DNA of 64,000 nt from Gnetum montanum (lineage: Eukaryota; Streptophyta; Gnetopsida; Gnetales; Gnetaceae): contig MNCI01035818.1 of assembly GCA_015680685.1 (NCBI GenBank), positions 1 through 64,000 of the forward strand. Direction: 5' to 3'. The notes under the pieces were generated by a model that searched no databases, was not told the DNA's origin, and saw only the letters and a program-made list of their open reading frames with translations. Below, piece after piece: positions 44,150-55,606 of this stretch. Each line of letters opens with the position of its first letter. The first letter of the stretch is position 1. Position numbers and translations under genes: made by a program.

Positions 44150-47100
44150 CTATGTCTAGGTTTTTAGACCTAAAAATCAAAGGTTTTGGGGCTTCTACAT
44201 GGAAAACCCCCTTATTCCTACACTAGCCAATGTGGAGAGGAGGGGGCTTAACATGGAAACCAAGGAAAGTAGGCTTTGGGGCATCTAGAGGTTCAAAATT
44301 GAGGTTATGGGGCCTTCCTAAGGTAGTGCAGGGCCAAATCTTTCAAAATTGATCACTCTAGAGGTTAGTAAAGGTAAAAAAGCAAGTTTTAAGGCTTACC
44401 CCTCTCTCCATGCTAGTTGGTGTGGAGAGGATGGGGCTCAACATGGAGAATCAAAACCTAAATAAAAATAGGATCAAATAAGGTCAAATTGAAAACTAGA
44501 ACCTAGCTCTAGATTTTTGTATCTCCTATCTTTATTTCAAGGCCATTTGAGTTGGTTTTGAGTGTTAGGACAAGTTGAAATTACTTCCTTCCATTCCTCC
44601 ACATTAAGCATGGTGGCCCCAACATGGAAGTATGGGGGTGTTTTTCATTATTTTAAGATGGTTTAGAAGCACATCAATAAGGTTTCTAGGCTTATAGGGT
44701 TGTATATTATGATATTCCAAATTTTTTACTAACATTGGCCACATTTGAAGGTTGTTTAAGGCTATGAAAGGTTACACCCCCTTGATCCATATTGAGGAGG
44801 TTTCTCTAGCAGAGAAGAAGAGATTGGATGAGATTTTAGGATTAAAAATATATTTTAAAAGTGCAATCTTTAGGCTATGGGGTCTTAGGCTTCTCTGGTG
44901 CTAATTCTTGGTCTCTCGAAGTGTCAATTTGTTGTTTGAGACTAATAGGTAGGCCCTCCACATTGGCTCCATGCTAGTTAGCATGGAGGAGGGAGGGTTC
45001 AGCATGGAAGACCTTGGGGTGTTGATTTCTAGCTATTTTAGGCTTGTTTTGCAAGGTATCGTCACTCCTAGAGGTGTCAACAAGGTTCTAGAGTGAAAAT
45101 TTGGTAGTTTCAAATGCTTTTGAGAGATTTTATAGGTTATCCCCTTTGCTCCATGCTGGGTAAGGAGAAGCCAACTAGAAGGATCAAGAGGGATCAACTT
45201 TTAGCTTTTCTTGGTCAATTTCTCAAGGTCTAAAGGCTCTAGAGGGTGTTAACAGGGTTTCTAGGTGCATGCAAGGTTCTCAAATGTCATTTTGAGGTGT
45301 TTGTGAGCCTAAAATGAGCCCTCCCCTTAGTCTCCGCATTGGTTGCACACTAGCCAATGTAGAGGATGGGATGCTCAACATGGAAGAAGCATAAATTTCA
45401 AATCTATACCAATTTTGACTTTAATTGATCATACATGTGTGCTCTTAGGGCTGCCAAGGTTGAGGGTTAGGGTTTAAGGTCATAACTAGTCAATTTGGAG
45501 GTTTGCTAGGTTGTTTTTGAAGTCATCCCTCTTGTTAAACACTATGTAGGGGGAAGTTGGCTAGGAGGACTAGAGAAGATAATTTTTTTACAATTTAAGA
45601 TTACTTTTGGTTGTGCATGTGTAGTTCCAAGGTTTTTGACATCGATAGTCAATGCCTAAGGTTAAAATTTGTTAATTTTGAGGGTTTTATATGGTTTTTT
45701 ATCTTACCCCCTTGGTTCTACGTTGACTCTATGCTAGGAAGGGAGAAGATAGCTAGGAGATGTCCAAGGGGTTGATTTTTTAGCTATTTTGATCAATTTT
45801 AAACATGCATGTACATTCCTAGAGTTTCTGATGTCAACAATCACTACCTAGGGTTAAAACTTGTTAATTTCAAAGGTTTTTCTATGGTTTTTAGAGTTAT
45901 TCCCCTTTTTTCATACTAGCTCCATGTTGGGTAAGGGGAAGCTAGCTAGGAGGATGGCAAGGGATTGATTTTTAGCTAATTTTGCCACTTTTGGTCATGT
46001 TTGTATGTATGTTTCTAAGGTTGTAGGAGTTAATAGTGAAAGCCTAAGGCTAAAATTTGGTAGTTTTTGAGGATTTTGGATGATTTTGTGAGCTCCCCTA
46101 CTTCTTACACATTGGCCAAATGGAGAGGAGGGATCAACAATGTAGAAAACCAAGGGGTTAGTTTTTTGGTTACTTTTAGTAGGTTTTGTCATGGTTTCGA
46201 AGCTACTAGGGATTGTAGAAAATAAAACACAAGATTTGGCATAGAAATCTCTTAGTTTTGAGGCTCCTTGGTGTTCATGCAGCCATCCCACCTCTTCTCC
46301 ATGATGGATAGGATAGACCTAGCATGAACGAGAGGGAACTATTAGATCTAGACTCTTTTGATTGCAAATCGACCATGCATGTTAGCCTCCCAGGTTGCTA
46401 ACATTGATGGTTAAGGCTTGGTGTCAAATCCACTAGTTTGGAGGTTCTAAGATGTCCATGCAATCATCCCCCTATTTCTCCACTCTGGAAAAAGGAAAGC
46501 TAGCTAGGTGGAGAGGGAAATGTCAAATCTAGGCTATTTTGATAGGAAATCAACCATGCATGTCAACCTCTAGGGTTGCCGATGTTGATGGTCAAGGTTT
46601 GGTGTCAAAATATAATAGTTTGGAGGTTCTTAGGTGGCATGTAGTCATCCCCCCTTTTCTACATGCTGGATAGAGAGAACCCAACTAGAAGTAGAGGAAA
46701 ATGTCAAATTTAGGCTCTTTTAACAAAAAATCAACTATGCATGCCAGTCTCCAAGGTTGTTAGTGTTGATGGTCAAGGTTTGGTGTCAAAATCCACTAGT
46801 TTGGAGGTTCCTAGGTGCTCATGAAATCATCCCCCATTTCTCCATGCTAGGTAAGGGAAAGCCAACTCAAAGGAGAATGAATTGTTAGATCTAGGATCTT
46901 TTGACATCAAATTGAACATGCATGTTAGCCTCTATGGTTTTTGATGTCGATGGTCAAGGTTTGGTGTCAAATCCACAAGTTTGGAGGCTTCCAAGTGCTC
47001 ATGTAATCATCCCCCCTTTTCTCCACTTTGGGTAGGATGGCCCCAACATGGATGATAAGGGAGTGAAAGTTTTGTGCCATTTTTAACTAAGTTTTAGGCA

Positions 47101-47650
47101 TCCAAAAGCTTTAGTAGGTCTTGCCAGGGTGTAGGGGTCACTAGGGTAGGTCATTAGGCTATTTTTCATCATAAACTAGGTTTATTACATACCACCTAGG
47201 CTTCCATGCTGGATCCACACTAGGAAACATGGAAGGGGAGTTCACTAGCATGGAGAAGATTTGAAATGAAAAATTTGAATTATTCTTTATCCTTCTAGGC
47301 TTCCAAAAGATACGAAAGGGTCTTAAAGTCCAATAATGACAACTGGTGGTCAATTTTTATAAGTTATGATTTTCCCCATCTATCCAAACTAAATACATGC
47401 TAGGTAGTGTGGATGGATCTTCCCCTAGCATGGAAAAACTAGATCTAGAGGTTTTAAGCACTTCTGGTAAGCTTGGGCAAGATTCCAGGGATACTAGGAA
47501 TCATCAAAGGGGTATAGGGCTATGTGGGCCCACTTTGAGGTTGATCTAGTGCTTGATGAGTACTAAAGGATAGGTATGGATGTTACCCTCATTTTTCAAC
47601 AGTGGATCCATAGTGTGGATGCCTGAAAGTGGGAAGCTTTCTTGAAGTTT
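44150..47650. repeat. Tandem array with a 181-bp core period
   Basis: The word GATGGTCAAGGTTTGGTGTC or close variants recurs at 46403, 46584, 46765 and 46946, exactly 181 bases apart. Each unit also has AGTTTGGAGGTTCxTAGGTG, ATCCCCCxTTTCTCCATGCT and TCAACCATGCATGTxA in the same order. Outward units lose similarity and drift to periods of about 183-200 bases (45638, 45830, about 46037, about 46220). The whole region is roughly 18-19 units. No ORF is conserved between units. Satellite-like array carried in a retrotransposon. Confidence 0.8.
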
Positions 47651-47784
47651 TACATCCTGTTGGAGTCTAGGATTCATGCATGTTATGGAAGCTACCAAGA
47701 TTGGTAAGGGAGTTTAGGTTTTATGGTTGTGGATGGTAGGAGATGTGTCCTAGTCATGGTTGGGTGCTTAGAACTCATTCCAAG

Positions 47785-47870
47785 GCTTATTTGGATGTCA
47801 CTTTTAGGCCTTAGTAGGCCATTAAGTCACTAGTTTGAGGCCTTCGTGGGCCATGTTGGCATACCTATGT
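47785..47870. repeat. Minisatellite block 2 of B2 (after PR)
   Basis: Two units: CACTTTTAGGCCTTAGTAGG and TAGTTTGAGGCCTTCGTGGG. Position equals the 20.4-20.65 kb block of element B. Confidence 0.6.
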
Positions 47871-48090
47871 AGCGAGTACGGGCTAGTATCAAAAGGGCAT
47901 ATAACGATAACATAAACCATGAAACATGACATAAGTTTATGAAGGTGAATAAGCTTCCATTAGCAAAATAAGGGATAACATATCTACAATGCATTCATTA
48001 CTTGACCTTTGATAAACCAAAGGGTTTTCTTTACATGATCACACTCTCATCATGTTAATTGTTTGTAGTGGTAATTAATAGGAATTTTTA

Positions 48091-48815
48091 TTAATTGATT
48101 TTTGTTATAGAGTTGGTGCTATTCACATCATTATTTCTCACATTTTTGTTGGCCTTAGTCTGAGTGTCAGGAGTTTCCTCTTGAAACTCTACCTTCAAAC
48201 CTTGATTGATGTTGACATAATTAATTGAGTGTAACAATATATTTTCCTTGGAAATCATAATTTCCCCTTCTGCATATGTAAAATGAATCTCTTGGTGAGT
48301 GGGAGATGAGACTACATGAAGCTTTTCCAACCATGATCTTCCTAGGATCAAGTTAAAACCAAGTGTCTTTTCAACTACTAGGAAGCTGGTAGACGTGGGA
48401 AATTGTTTATCGGCTATGAAATCCAAAGTGATGGAACCTCACATTGCTACTCGTGAGTCATTAAATGAATTAAGTGCTAAGGTGGTGGTCATTTGGATGT
48501 TCTCAATTAGGCCCAACTTGTCAACAATGGAGTATGGTACTTCATTTGTGACTAGTCATCCACATGAACATGGTGAACCTTGTATCTACCAACACATATA
48601 GTGATAAGGAGGGGAGCAAATATTACCTCTTTATTTTGAGAGTCAACCTTCACTTTGCTATCATGAAAGTTGAGCATAGGTTGATGCCCATTTTTCTTAA
48701 GTGAAGCTTGCTCGATGATAAAGTGAATTGACTCTCTATTGGCAGGCATATCTTTGTTCATAGTTATAGAAGTCAACACTTGAGCTAGTGCATACCTATG
48801 AGTAGGAGATGTCAT
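48091..48815 (-). pseudogene. Element B2 aspartic protease (decayed)
   Basis: Minus-strand frames at 48815-48552 and 48426-48091 read VHHVHVDD at the active site, followed by a TAG and a frameshift, then FIADKQFPTSTSFLVVEKTL, GFNLILGRSWLEKLHVVSS and HQEIHFTYAEGEIM. This parallels the element B protease nearly residue by residue. The ORF ends at 48091 with an Asn/Ser/Thr-rich tail. Confidence 0.8.
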
Positions 48816-51110
48816 GACTAGGTCATATAGGTTTGATGATGTGTTCTTTTACTTAAGGGATCATTTGGCTTAGTCCATTGTTATCTTAAAATTCTTTTCC
48901 TGAGCTTGTAATGTTTTAGCCTTGGTGGTTCTAACCTCCTCTAATCTTCCTAGAGTTGGCTACTTAGGTTTTGGTTCATGTGCCTTGGGCCCCTTGTCCA
49001 TGGATGAGGTTGATCTTGGTGTAGGTACTGGTTGGTTATCTTCAATGGGCTTATTTTTTGCTTTGGTGATAGGTTGCTTTCATCACCATTGTGATGATGG
49101 TTTCTTACTAACCTCTGAGTTATGGGCTAGTATAGGTGGGCTTTTGTCATGGGTTGTTATGACCTTGCTTGTTGAAGGTGGAGGAACCTAGATAACGAAT
49201 AGTTTCCTAGGTTTTGGAGGTTTAGCACTCATTGATTACATTGTAATGTTGAAGCCACTAAAGGGGGGACATGTATGATATAAGACTCCTTAGGGATTGG
49301 AGAAGGGGGTACCTGTATGACAAATGGATCTCTAGGATTTGTGCTTTAGGATCGTGGTGGTACTTTGATGATAAATGATTCCTTAGGAGGATTAGACTAG
49401 TTGGTTTCCATGAATGAGGCCATAGTATAGGAATTTTTGTTAGCACATGGATATTTGGGCTCATCCACTACTAACTCTCTATAGTTTATCATCTTCTGGA
49501 GGTCATTCTTTAATGATAGGTAAAAATTGGTGTCATGACCATCCATTTGATGATAATGGCAATCCTTATCCAACATGAAGTACCTCAGTAGCTTAGGATC
49601 ATCTTTGATAGCTATTGTTGGGTCTCTAACTATGTCACAAAGATGATTGTACCTCTTAGAAGCCTCTTCAGATAGTTTCTTATGTTCTATATGGCTGTCT
49701 CTAAGTAACCATTCTAAGAGCTCAGGGGGCTTCATAGGCAACCTAGTGTATTGAGACCTATCCTTCCACCTAAAGTTTGGTCTTGGTTGTTTTGGGACAT
49801 AGGAAGTGAATGGTTGTGATGAGTCAGAGGATTTGTTGCATGGTGTTGATCCCCTTCTCTTTTCCTATTTTGGCTCTTTTTCTATGGTGGCCATAGTTGT
49901 ATGTTCTTATTTAGTCCTATTGCTATTCCTTCTTGTATGTTGATTTTCATAAGCTACTAGGTCAAGTCATTTCTTGCCTTGGCTATCTTCTCAATGTTCT
50001 TGGTTTGTTTGAAGGCTTGGCTTAGTGACTGGGGATCTAGGTAGTACAACTTTGACTTGATAAAGTTATTTATTATTCCCTTGTAAATGGCCAAGAGGTG
50101 AGTTTTAGCAATAGGTGTGAGTGTTGAGTTCCATTTTTGGATGAACCTTTTGACCAATTCAAGTGGCCCCTACCTCACCTTCATCAAATGGTCCAATGTG
50201 GCATCCAACTTCAAGTTGTATCTAAAGTAGTTGATAAATTGGTTGATAAAGTCCTCAAGGCAAGAGATAGAACCCCTAGGCAAGGTTCAATACCAATATA
50301 GAGCCTTACCCTTGAGGGACATGGGGAAAATGCTCAATAACATATGAGGACAAGCTTGCAAAAAGAGGCACTCAAACTAGAAAGTTACTAGATGTGAGTT
50401 GGAATACCCTTTACCATTGTATTTGGTGAAGTTTGGTATGCGCATGCCTATAGGAAAGGTTATTTGAGGTACCATAGGGCTTATATGATCACCATGATAG
50501 AGATCTAGATCCTTTATCATTTGAGTTATGTTGGATTTAACTTTTCATAGCTCTTTATTAAGGTCTTGTATCATTTGGAAGGCTTGATCAAAGCCTTGAG
50601 GCATCCTAGTGGGATGCGGTGCTTATGTTAATGGTTGAGAAAGAAGTTATGAGACTTGTGGTTGAGAGTCTTGTGGCCTTGTAATAGGCTATGGTATCAA
50701 AGGGAGAGGCTAGGTTATGGTGTTAATAGGTTGGTTAAACAAGGAGAAATATGTTTGTGCTAGAACTTAAGGCACAAAGGGGACAAATGGTGTATGAGAT
50801 GCTTGTGTCCCAATGAGGGTCTCACCAACATGAAAAAGGGAGATAATGATGTAGACATCACTATGGCTAGGTGAAAAAAGTTAGGTTATGTGACAAAGAG
50901 TATTGATGAGAATAAGGATGTGGATTGAGACACGTGTTGTGTCTGGTGCATGGTGATGATGGGTATGGATCCAAACATGGTAGGATGGATAGGAGGAGAG
51001 TTGGGTCTAGGGACTTATTTTATTGATGATATAAGAGAAATGGAATTGGATGTGGTTTTTTGGGAAGCTAAATCTTGGAAAAGACTTTCAATGAAGATTT
51101 CTAGCTCCTT
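48816..51110 (-). pseudogene. Element B2 gag (decayed)
   Basis: Minus strand. The frame at 49741-49397 reads PPELLEWLLRDSHIEHKKLS and DKDCHYHQMDGHDTNFYLSL, a knuckle-like C-H-H stretch similar to YC-FH---GH-TE-C--LK of Tat gag proteins. The frame at 50157-49957 (IQKWNSTLTPIAKTHLLAIY, with DPQSLSQAF) is the upstream gag part. At about 50220-50560 the gag core continues, with a frame broken by TAG codons. It belongs with the adjacent PR as a gag-pro unit. Confidence 0.7.
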
Positions 51111-51180
51111 CTTAGCCTCAAACTTATCTTCCTTCTCTCACCAATCCTCTAAGCTAGTTCCCTCACTAAACTCATCAACC

Positions 51181-51294
51181 TCTATGAGATTGCCTCTCAT
51201 GGATTACAACTGTCATGTTTACAATGAATTTTTACCTCCAATTTCATGGAATGGGGTTACAAAGTTTACAACATGTAAATTTGGTAGTGTTTCA
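51181..51294 (-). repeat. Element B2 5' LTR remnant
   Basis: 114 bases matching 41843-41956 (CATGGATTACAAC, ACAATGAA-TTTTACCT, TTTGGTAGTGTTTCA). Most of the 5' LTR and the PBS are deleted; the leader follows directly. Confidence 0.7.
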
Positions 51295-51480
51295 TACTTG
51301 GTAATTTGAACAATGTTATTTCTTGGTTTGCCTAGTAGCATAACACTTGGTAATTCTAGTAGTGGGTAGGTGAGTTCATGATGTGTATAGTAAGCTAGGA
51401 ATGGACACTTATTGCTCTAATGATATCTTAAAATTCATCTTCTTGTTATTAATTAGATTAGATAATTAATTTCTATGTTA
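51295..51480 (+). repeat. Element D 5' LTR, second part
   Basis: TTTGCCTAGTAGCATAACAC and TTGGTAATTCTAGTAGTGGG match the reverse strand of the element A LTR. This proves that B2 sits inside an LTR of this family. Similarity fades after about 51480. Confidence 0.65.
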
Positions 51481-51784
51481 TTGTTAAGGTTAGTTTAAGG
51501 CCCCAACAACATCATAATCATATGCCTCACTTTGGACTAAACCATATTTCCCATGCCTCATATTACTTCTACTACTCTTTTGGATACCATCTTATACCTC
51601 TTATCCTCTAGTAAATCCTCAATACTCTCATAATTTCCTCCAACATATGTCACCTCTAACAATGTAGGAAGGATTAATGCCAAAACCTCAACAGAAGAAT
51701 GTCACTTGTGACATAAAAATACAAGTGAATGATAATGTTAGTAGATGTCATCAAAAGTCTTGAAAATGTCCTTTCTTTAGGATA

Positions 51785-52468
51785 ATGTCCACACATGTGA
51801 ATAAATCTAGTAGACCTGGTAGCTCATTAGAACTCACACAAGGACAATCTAGTGTAACCCCATTCCTCACCAAAATAATATCTTCTAATCCTACATGAAA
51901 GCCAACAACCATTATCACTTCGAAAAAAAGCATAAAAGATGAACCTATCATTGTGGAGAGACAAAAAATTCCATGCATTACTAAAAATGATAAAGGGTGC
52001 AATTGTGGGTCAAAAGTTCAAAGTATTAACATGATCCCCATACCAATCCACAACAAACTAAAGGAACAAGTGTGTGTGGAAAACCAAGTCTACAAAGTAG
52101 CTACTAAACCAAAAGATACCCACTAGTTCAAGAATTAGAATTCTAAACTATTCAAAAGATGCATGAAAACAACCAATTCACTTATTAGTTTTGGTCCTAA
52201 GAAAATGAACCAAATAGAGAACTTAGATAAGAACATCTTACACTTTCACTATACACCAAAAGAAGATGTTAAGCAAGGAGACACAAGAACAAAAATAGAA
52301 AATAAATAAAGAAACATGTCTAGACCCCTTAAAAAGAAAACACCTTATAGTCTAGCTAAAGATATATCTACAAATGATTGAAACATGATTATCATCAATG
52401 TTAAAATGTGCTACGAAGAAAAAAATCAAATGATTAGAGATGATGAATGGAAAACTTATGGTGTATAA
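51785..52468 (+). pseudogene. Unrecognised Lys/Asn/Ser-rich ORF of element D
   Basis: An ATG at 51785 opens a plus-strand frame of about 225 codons with six stops (two TAG, two TGA, two TAA) and no frameshift. It starts MSTHVNKSSRPGSSLELTQG, is basic and polar, has C-N-C and P-C-I-T fragments in the middle and MSRPLKKKTPYSLA near the end. It is the only coding-like region kept by element D. It could be part of gag or an accessory ORF; no domain is recognised. The 300 bases before it hold no gene. Confidence 0.35.
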
Positions 52469-54697
52469 CCAAGGGAATGTTCAGTCAATTTTCTAAATGC
52501 TCATCCATGAGTTTACTCATGGGGAAGATGCCCCATCTTGAATTAATGACTAATAAGTGCATTTTTACTTTTTTTTTACAAGTTTTTATCATTTTTCTGG
52601 TTAAACCAATTCTTAATATGTTTTCTATTTCTTGTTATTTTTCTTTTCTTTATAATTTTCTGTTTTCTTGAGTCATTTCCTTTATGTTTTATGAATGGCT
52701 ACTATGTTTTTATTAATAATATTGCTAGTCATGATGCAGAAGTCAATACCATATGCTGGGTCTTTGTCCTATGCTATCATGATGATTGAGTAAATAATTG
52801 TGTAATGTAGTAAGACCACATCATCCATCCCTTCATTTATACAAATGAGAGGTCTTTATCATGAAGGTAATATGGTTCTTCTAACATAAAACTAAAATTA
52901 ATTAATGATCATTATGCCTTGAAGAAAGAAGGAAAGATCAAGTGGAAATGGAAAAGGGTGTGGCCTCAAGGGGATTTTTGGGTTCTCTTCTTGACTTCCT
53001 TCTTGGGACTTATGGCTTCTCATGGAATGTATCATTACTTCTATCATCGATCAATAAAAATGAAGCATGTATTTGTATGGTGTGATTCCTAAAAAAAATA
53101 AAGAAAAGAAAGAGAAGAGAAGAAAAAAAAAAGAGAAACAGTGAAAAAAGAAAAAGAAAAAACAATGAGATTTCAAAGCACACCTCTTAGACATAATAAT
53201 GAGCTACAAGCATTGGTTATGCAACTGAAAGACATGATGCCCATGCTTGAAGGTACCCCTCTAATTTAGACCCTTCTTTCCTTCTTTTTTCTCTTTTATT
53301 CTCTTTTTGGAGTGATGTTTATTCTTTGTGGTTGTTATAGAATCATGATGGTAGGCAAGAAGGGGCATATCAATGCAAGACCACTATTAATGGTATAAAC
53401 TTGATCTAAAACTTGGACATATGGGTATGATGGCCATCTTAATAATAATTAACACAAGAACCTATTGCGAACATCATTATGTACCTTATGTCCTAATCTT
53501 TGTAATCCCTTCTCATCCCATTATTAACCTCACTACTACATGCAATTCTAAGTCTAATGTTTTTATATAGTATAGTGCAAGATCATAATCAAGGTAACCA
53601 TGTGTTGTCTGGAATAAAGGCATGATCTACATTTGACTTCTAAGATGCCCATAGACATCTATATAAGTTGTTATGTAAGGGAATTATGGTAGGAGCTTGC
53701 TTTGGGAAGAACCCACTTGCATAACTTTTTTTGATGATGGCTTCAAACCTTACATCTTCAAGAACATCATGGACAGCTTCTTTGAATTAATGCAACGAAC
53801 TTCTCATCAATTTTAAGTTATCTTTAATACTTTTATACTAAAATTTCCTCTAAATTCAAAATTTCTTGGCCATCTTGTGAACTAGACCTTTGGTTTTAAT
53901 TATTCAAAAACTTGTGAGCTTCTAAAGTTAAGCTCATTTATCATGGGGAGTTAAGAATGTAATTTTTGAAATTTTCCCAACACCCCATTTTTTAACATTA
54001 TGCTAAATAATAGCAAAAATAATCAAAATAACATGAACAACTTGATGATTTTGGTTACCTTAGAGCCTTGGGGAGCATTATTATGAAATCACCTTAATTC
54101 TAAATGCTAAAATTTTTTCAAATTTTGAGCTAACAAGGGATCCAAAAAAGCTTAATTATTAAGGAAAATTTACCAAATCTAATGTTGATCCTTTGGTGAT
54201 TAGAGATGATGCTAAAAGAAAAGCCTAAGGTTGAAGCTCTTTTGCAAGGCAAGGAAAAGAGGCCAAAAGAAGGATAGATGAGGAGATGCCCATGGAAAAA
54301 TAAGTAGCATATAAAATGATTTAAGCTCCAACATCACATGTTTATTAAACCCATGGGACGATGAGGAGAAATTTGAATCCATTCTTTGATAATTTTCTAC
54401 ATAAAATAGAAGCATCAACATAACAATTAAGGTTGAAGATTCTTCCACCACTAGTAATAACAAGAAGATTCATCATCAACAAATATTTGAAGAATTCTAC
54501 AATTTTGCAAACTTTGATGTCTATCTAGTCTCTCTTTGTAATTTTATAAATCATTTACTTGAGTAAAATTGTACAATGTAGCACTCTAGTTTTATAATGC
54601 TAGTCAATCTAGCCTTGGTCATCCTTTAATTTTTGTAATGAAACTTCATCCATTTATATATAACTTGAGGATAATTTTTTAGTTAGTTGTAGGGTTA
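52469..54697 (+). other. Element D 3' untranslated region
   Basis: Homologous, on the opposite strand, to the post-integrase regions of A and C: CTCATGGGGAAGATG at about 52517 matches GTCATGGGGGAGATG of element C. It is AT-rich with a purine-rich run at 53088-53165. It ends with CTTGAGGATAATTTTTTAG and the polypurine tract. No gene recognised. Confidence 0.5.
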
Positions 54698-54742
54698 TGA
54701 TGAGACTTGATATGTTAGGAAACTTTGTTGACACATCCCTGG
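54698..54742 (+). repeat. Element D 3' LTR, first 45 bases
   Basis: TGATGAGACTTGATATGTTAG matches 40306; cut off at 54742 by the LTR of element C. Confidence 0.65.
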
Positions 54743-55597
54743 TGATGAGTGGTGAGGTACCCCTACGTCCAACCATACGAATACAAGCATTCACACACGA
54801 TTTAGTCAAGCTCCAAGGATTAAGTGCTTATGTACTTACATAGAACAAGGATGGGTTATGTGATCATTGTCTTCCCAAGCTTACTTGTAAGACAAAATTG
54901 TATGGTTAAGTAAACTTGAGGTATATGATTTTTATGCTTTTTATGTTTTATGTTCTTGGTGTTTAAAATGGAGAAATGAAATAATTGAGTAAATAATTTG
55001 ATTTAACTAATTAACTATGCTCCAACTAGTCCTAACACTAGCATCTATTCCCACTTATCAAACACATCCTGAACCAGTGTAACACTAGTGGGGTTACCAA
55101 ACGCTAGTTGTTACTAGGTTACCAAGTGTTCGACGTATGCTCGAAGTGGTCGTACTAAGTGTGCTAATTCATTGATGAGTAATAATTAAGAATTCAATGG
55201 AAATAACATCAATTAACTATTAAAATCATAAAATAATAGTAAATAACATGAACTGCAATAATTAAGCTATTTTTAATGTTGCAAGGTTTATCATAAAGTT
55301 TGTCTTTATTTTTGGTCACAAGGTGTGCTCAGGTACACAATGCTCAAATAAAGATCCGGTCACTCAATGACTCCTATTGTGGACACTTAGAAATAATTCT
55401 AAATATGGAAAGGAAAAACTAGAAGAGTTCAGCCAAGAGACTAAGAAACTAACTGTGAAATCAAGTGCCCTTGTCTCTTATTTATAGGAGACGAAACAAG
55501 TTCTAACATCGCATGCCCGATATTTCTTCGGCCATTCTAATATTATGTATCCAATATCGAGGGCCCGATATCATGGGTCTGATATCGGGACTCATCA
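54743..55597 (-). repeat. Element C 3' LTR
   Basis: 855 bases, TGATGAGTGG to ACTCATCA on the plus strand. The left part matches the visible 129 bases of the 5' LTR (AAGGTACCCATATGCCCAACC versus GAGGTACCCCTACGTCCAACC). The U3 at 55500-55590 is a GATATCGGG-type palindromic repeat block. Confidence 0.85.
55479..55486 (-). promoter_or_regulatory. TATA box of element C 3' LTR
   Basis: TCCTATAAATAAGAG on the minus strand, aligned with the box of element A. Confidence 0.55.
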
Positions 55598-55606
55598 TAC
55601 CCCCAT
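55598..55606 (-). other. Polypurine tract of element C
   Basis: In element sense CATGGGGGTA immediately before the LTR start TGATGAGTCC. Confidence 0.5.

Larger units (their letters stand above)
40866..51294 (-). mobile_element. Element B2: Tat-like element lacking pol
   Basis: Minus strand; same polypurine tract and LTR start as element B. Right to left: a 114-base LTR remnant, gag, PR, minisatellite, a 3.5 kb tandem array, minisatellite, 3' UTR and a 1.1 kb 3' LTR. No RT, RNase H or IN sequence is found in 41957-48090. Landmarks just before and after pol in element B are present, so pol was lost by deletion. It is nested in the 5' LTR of element D. Confidence 0.75.
40306..54742 (+). mobile_element. 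Element D: plus-strand Athila-like element, interrupted twice
   Basis: At 40306 and 54698 the same LTR start occurs (TGATGAGACxTxATATGTTAG), preceded at 54686 by a polypurine-like GTTGTAGGGTTA. It resembles the element A and C LTR start TGATGAGT. The 5' LTR continues to about 40865, is cut by B2, and resumes at 51295, where GCCTAGTAGCATA-CACTTGG matches the LTR of A. The 3' LTR is cut at 54742 by element C. Between are an unrecognised ORF and a 3' untranslated part; gag-pol is missing. Confidence 0.65.

Noticed and set aside
44150-47650. CRISPR-like array
   Set aside because: Regular spacing, but repeats and intervening sequence are both conserved between units and the unit is 181 bases: a tandem repeat in plant DNA.
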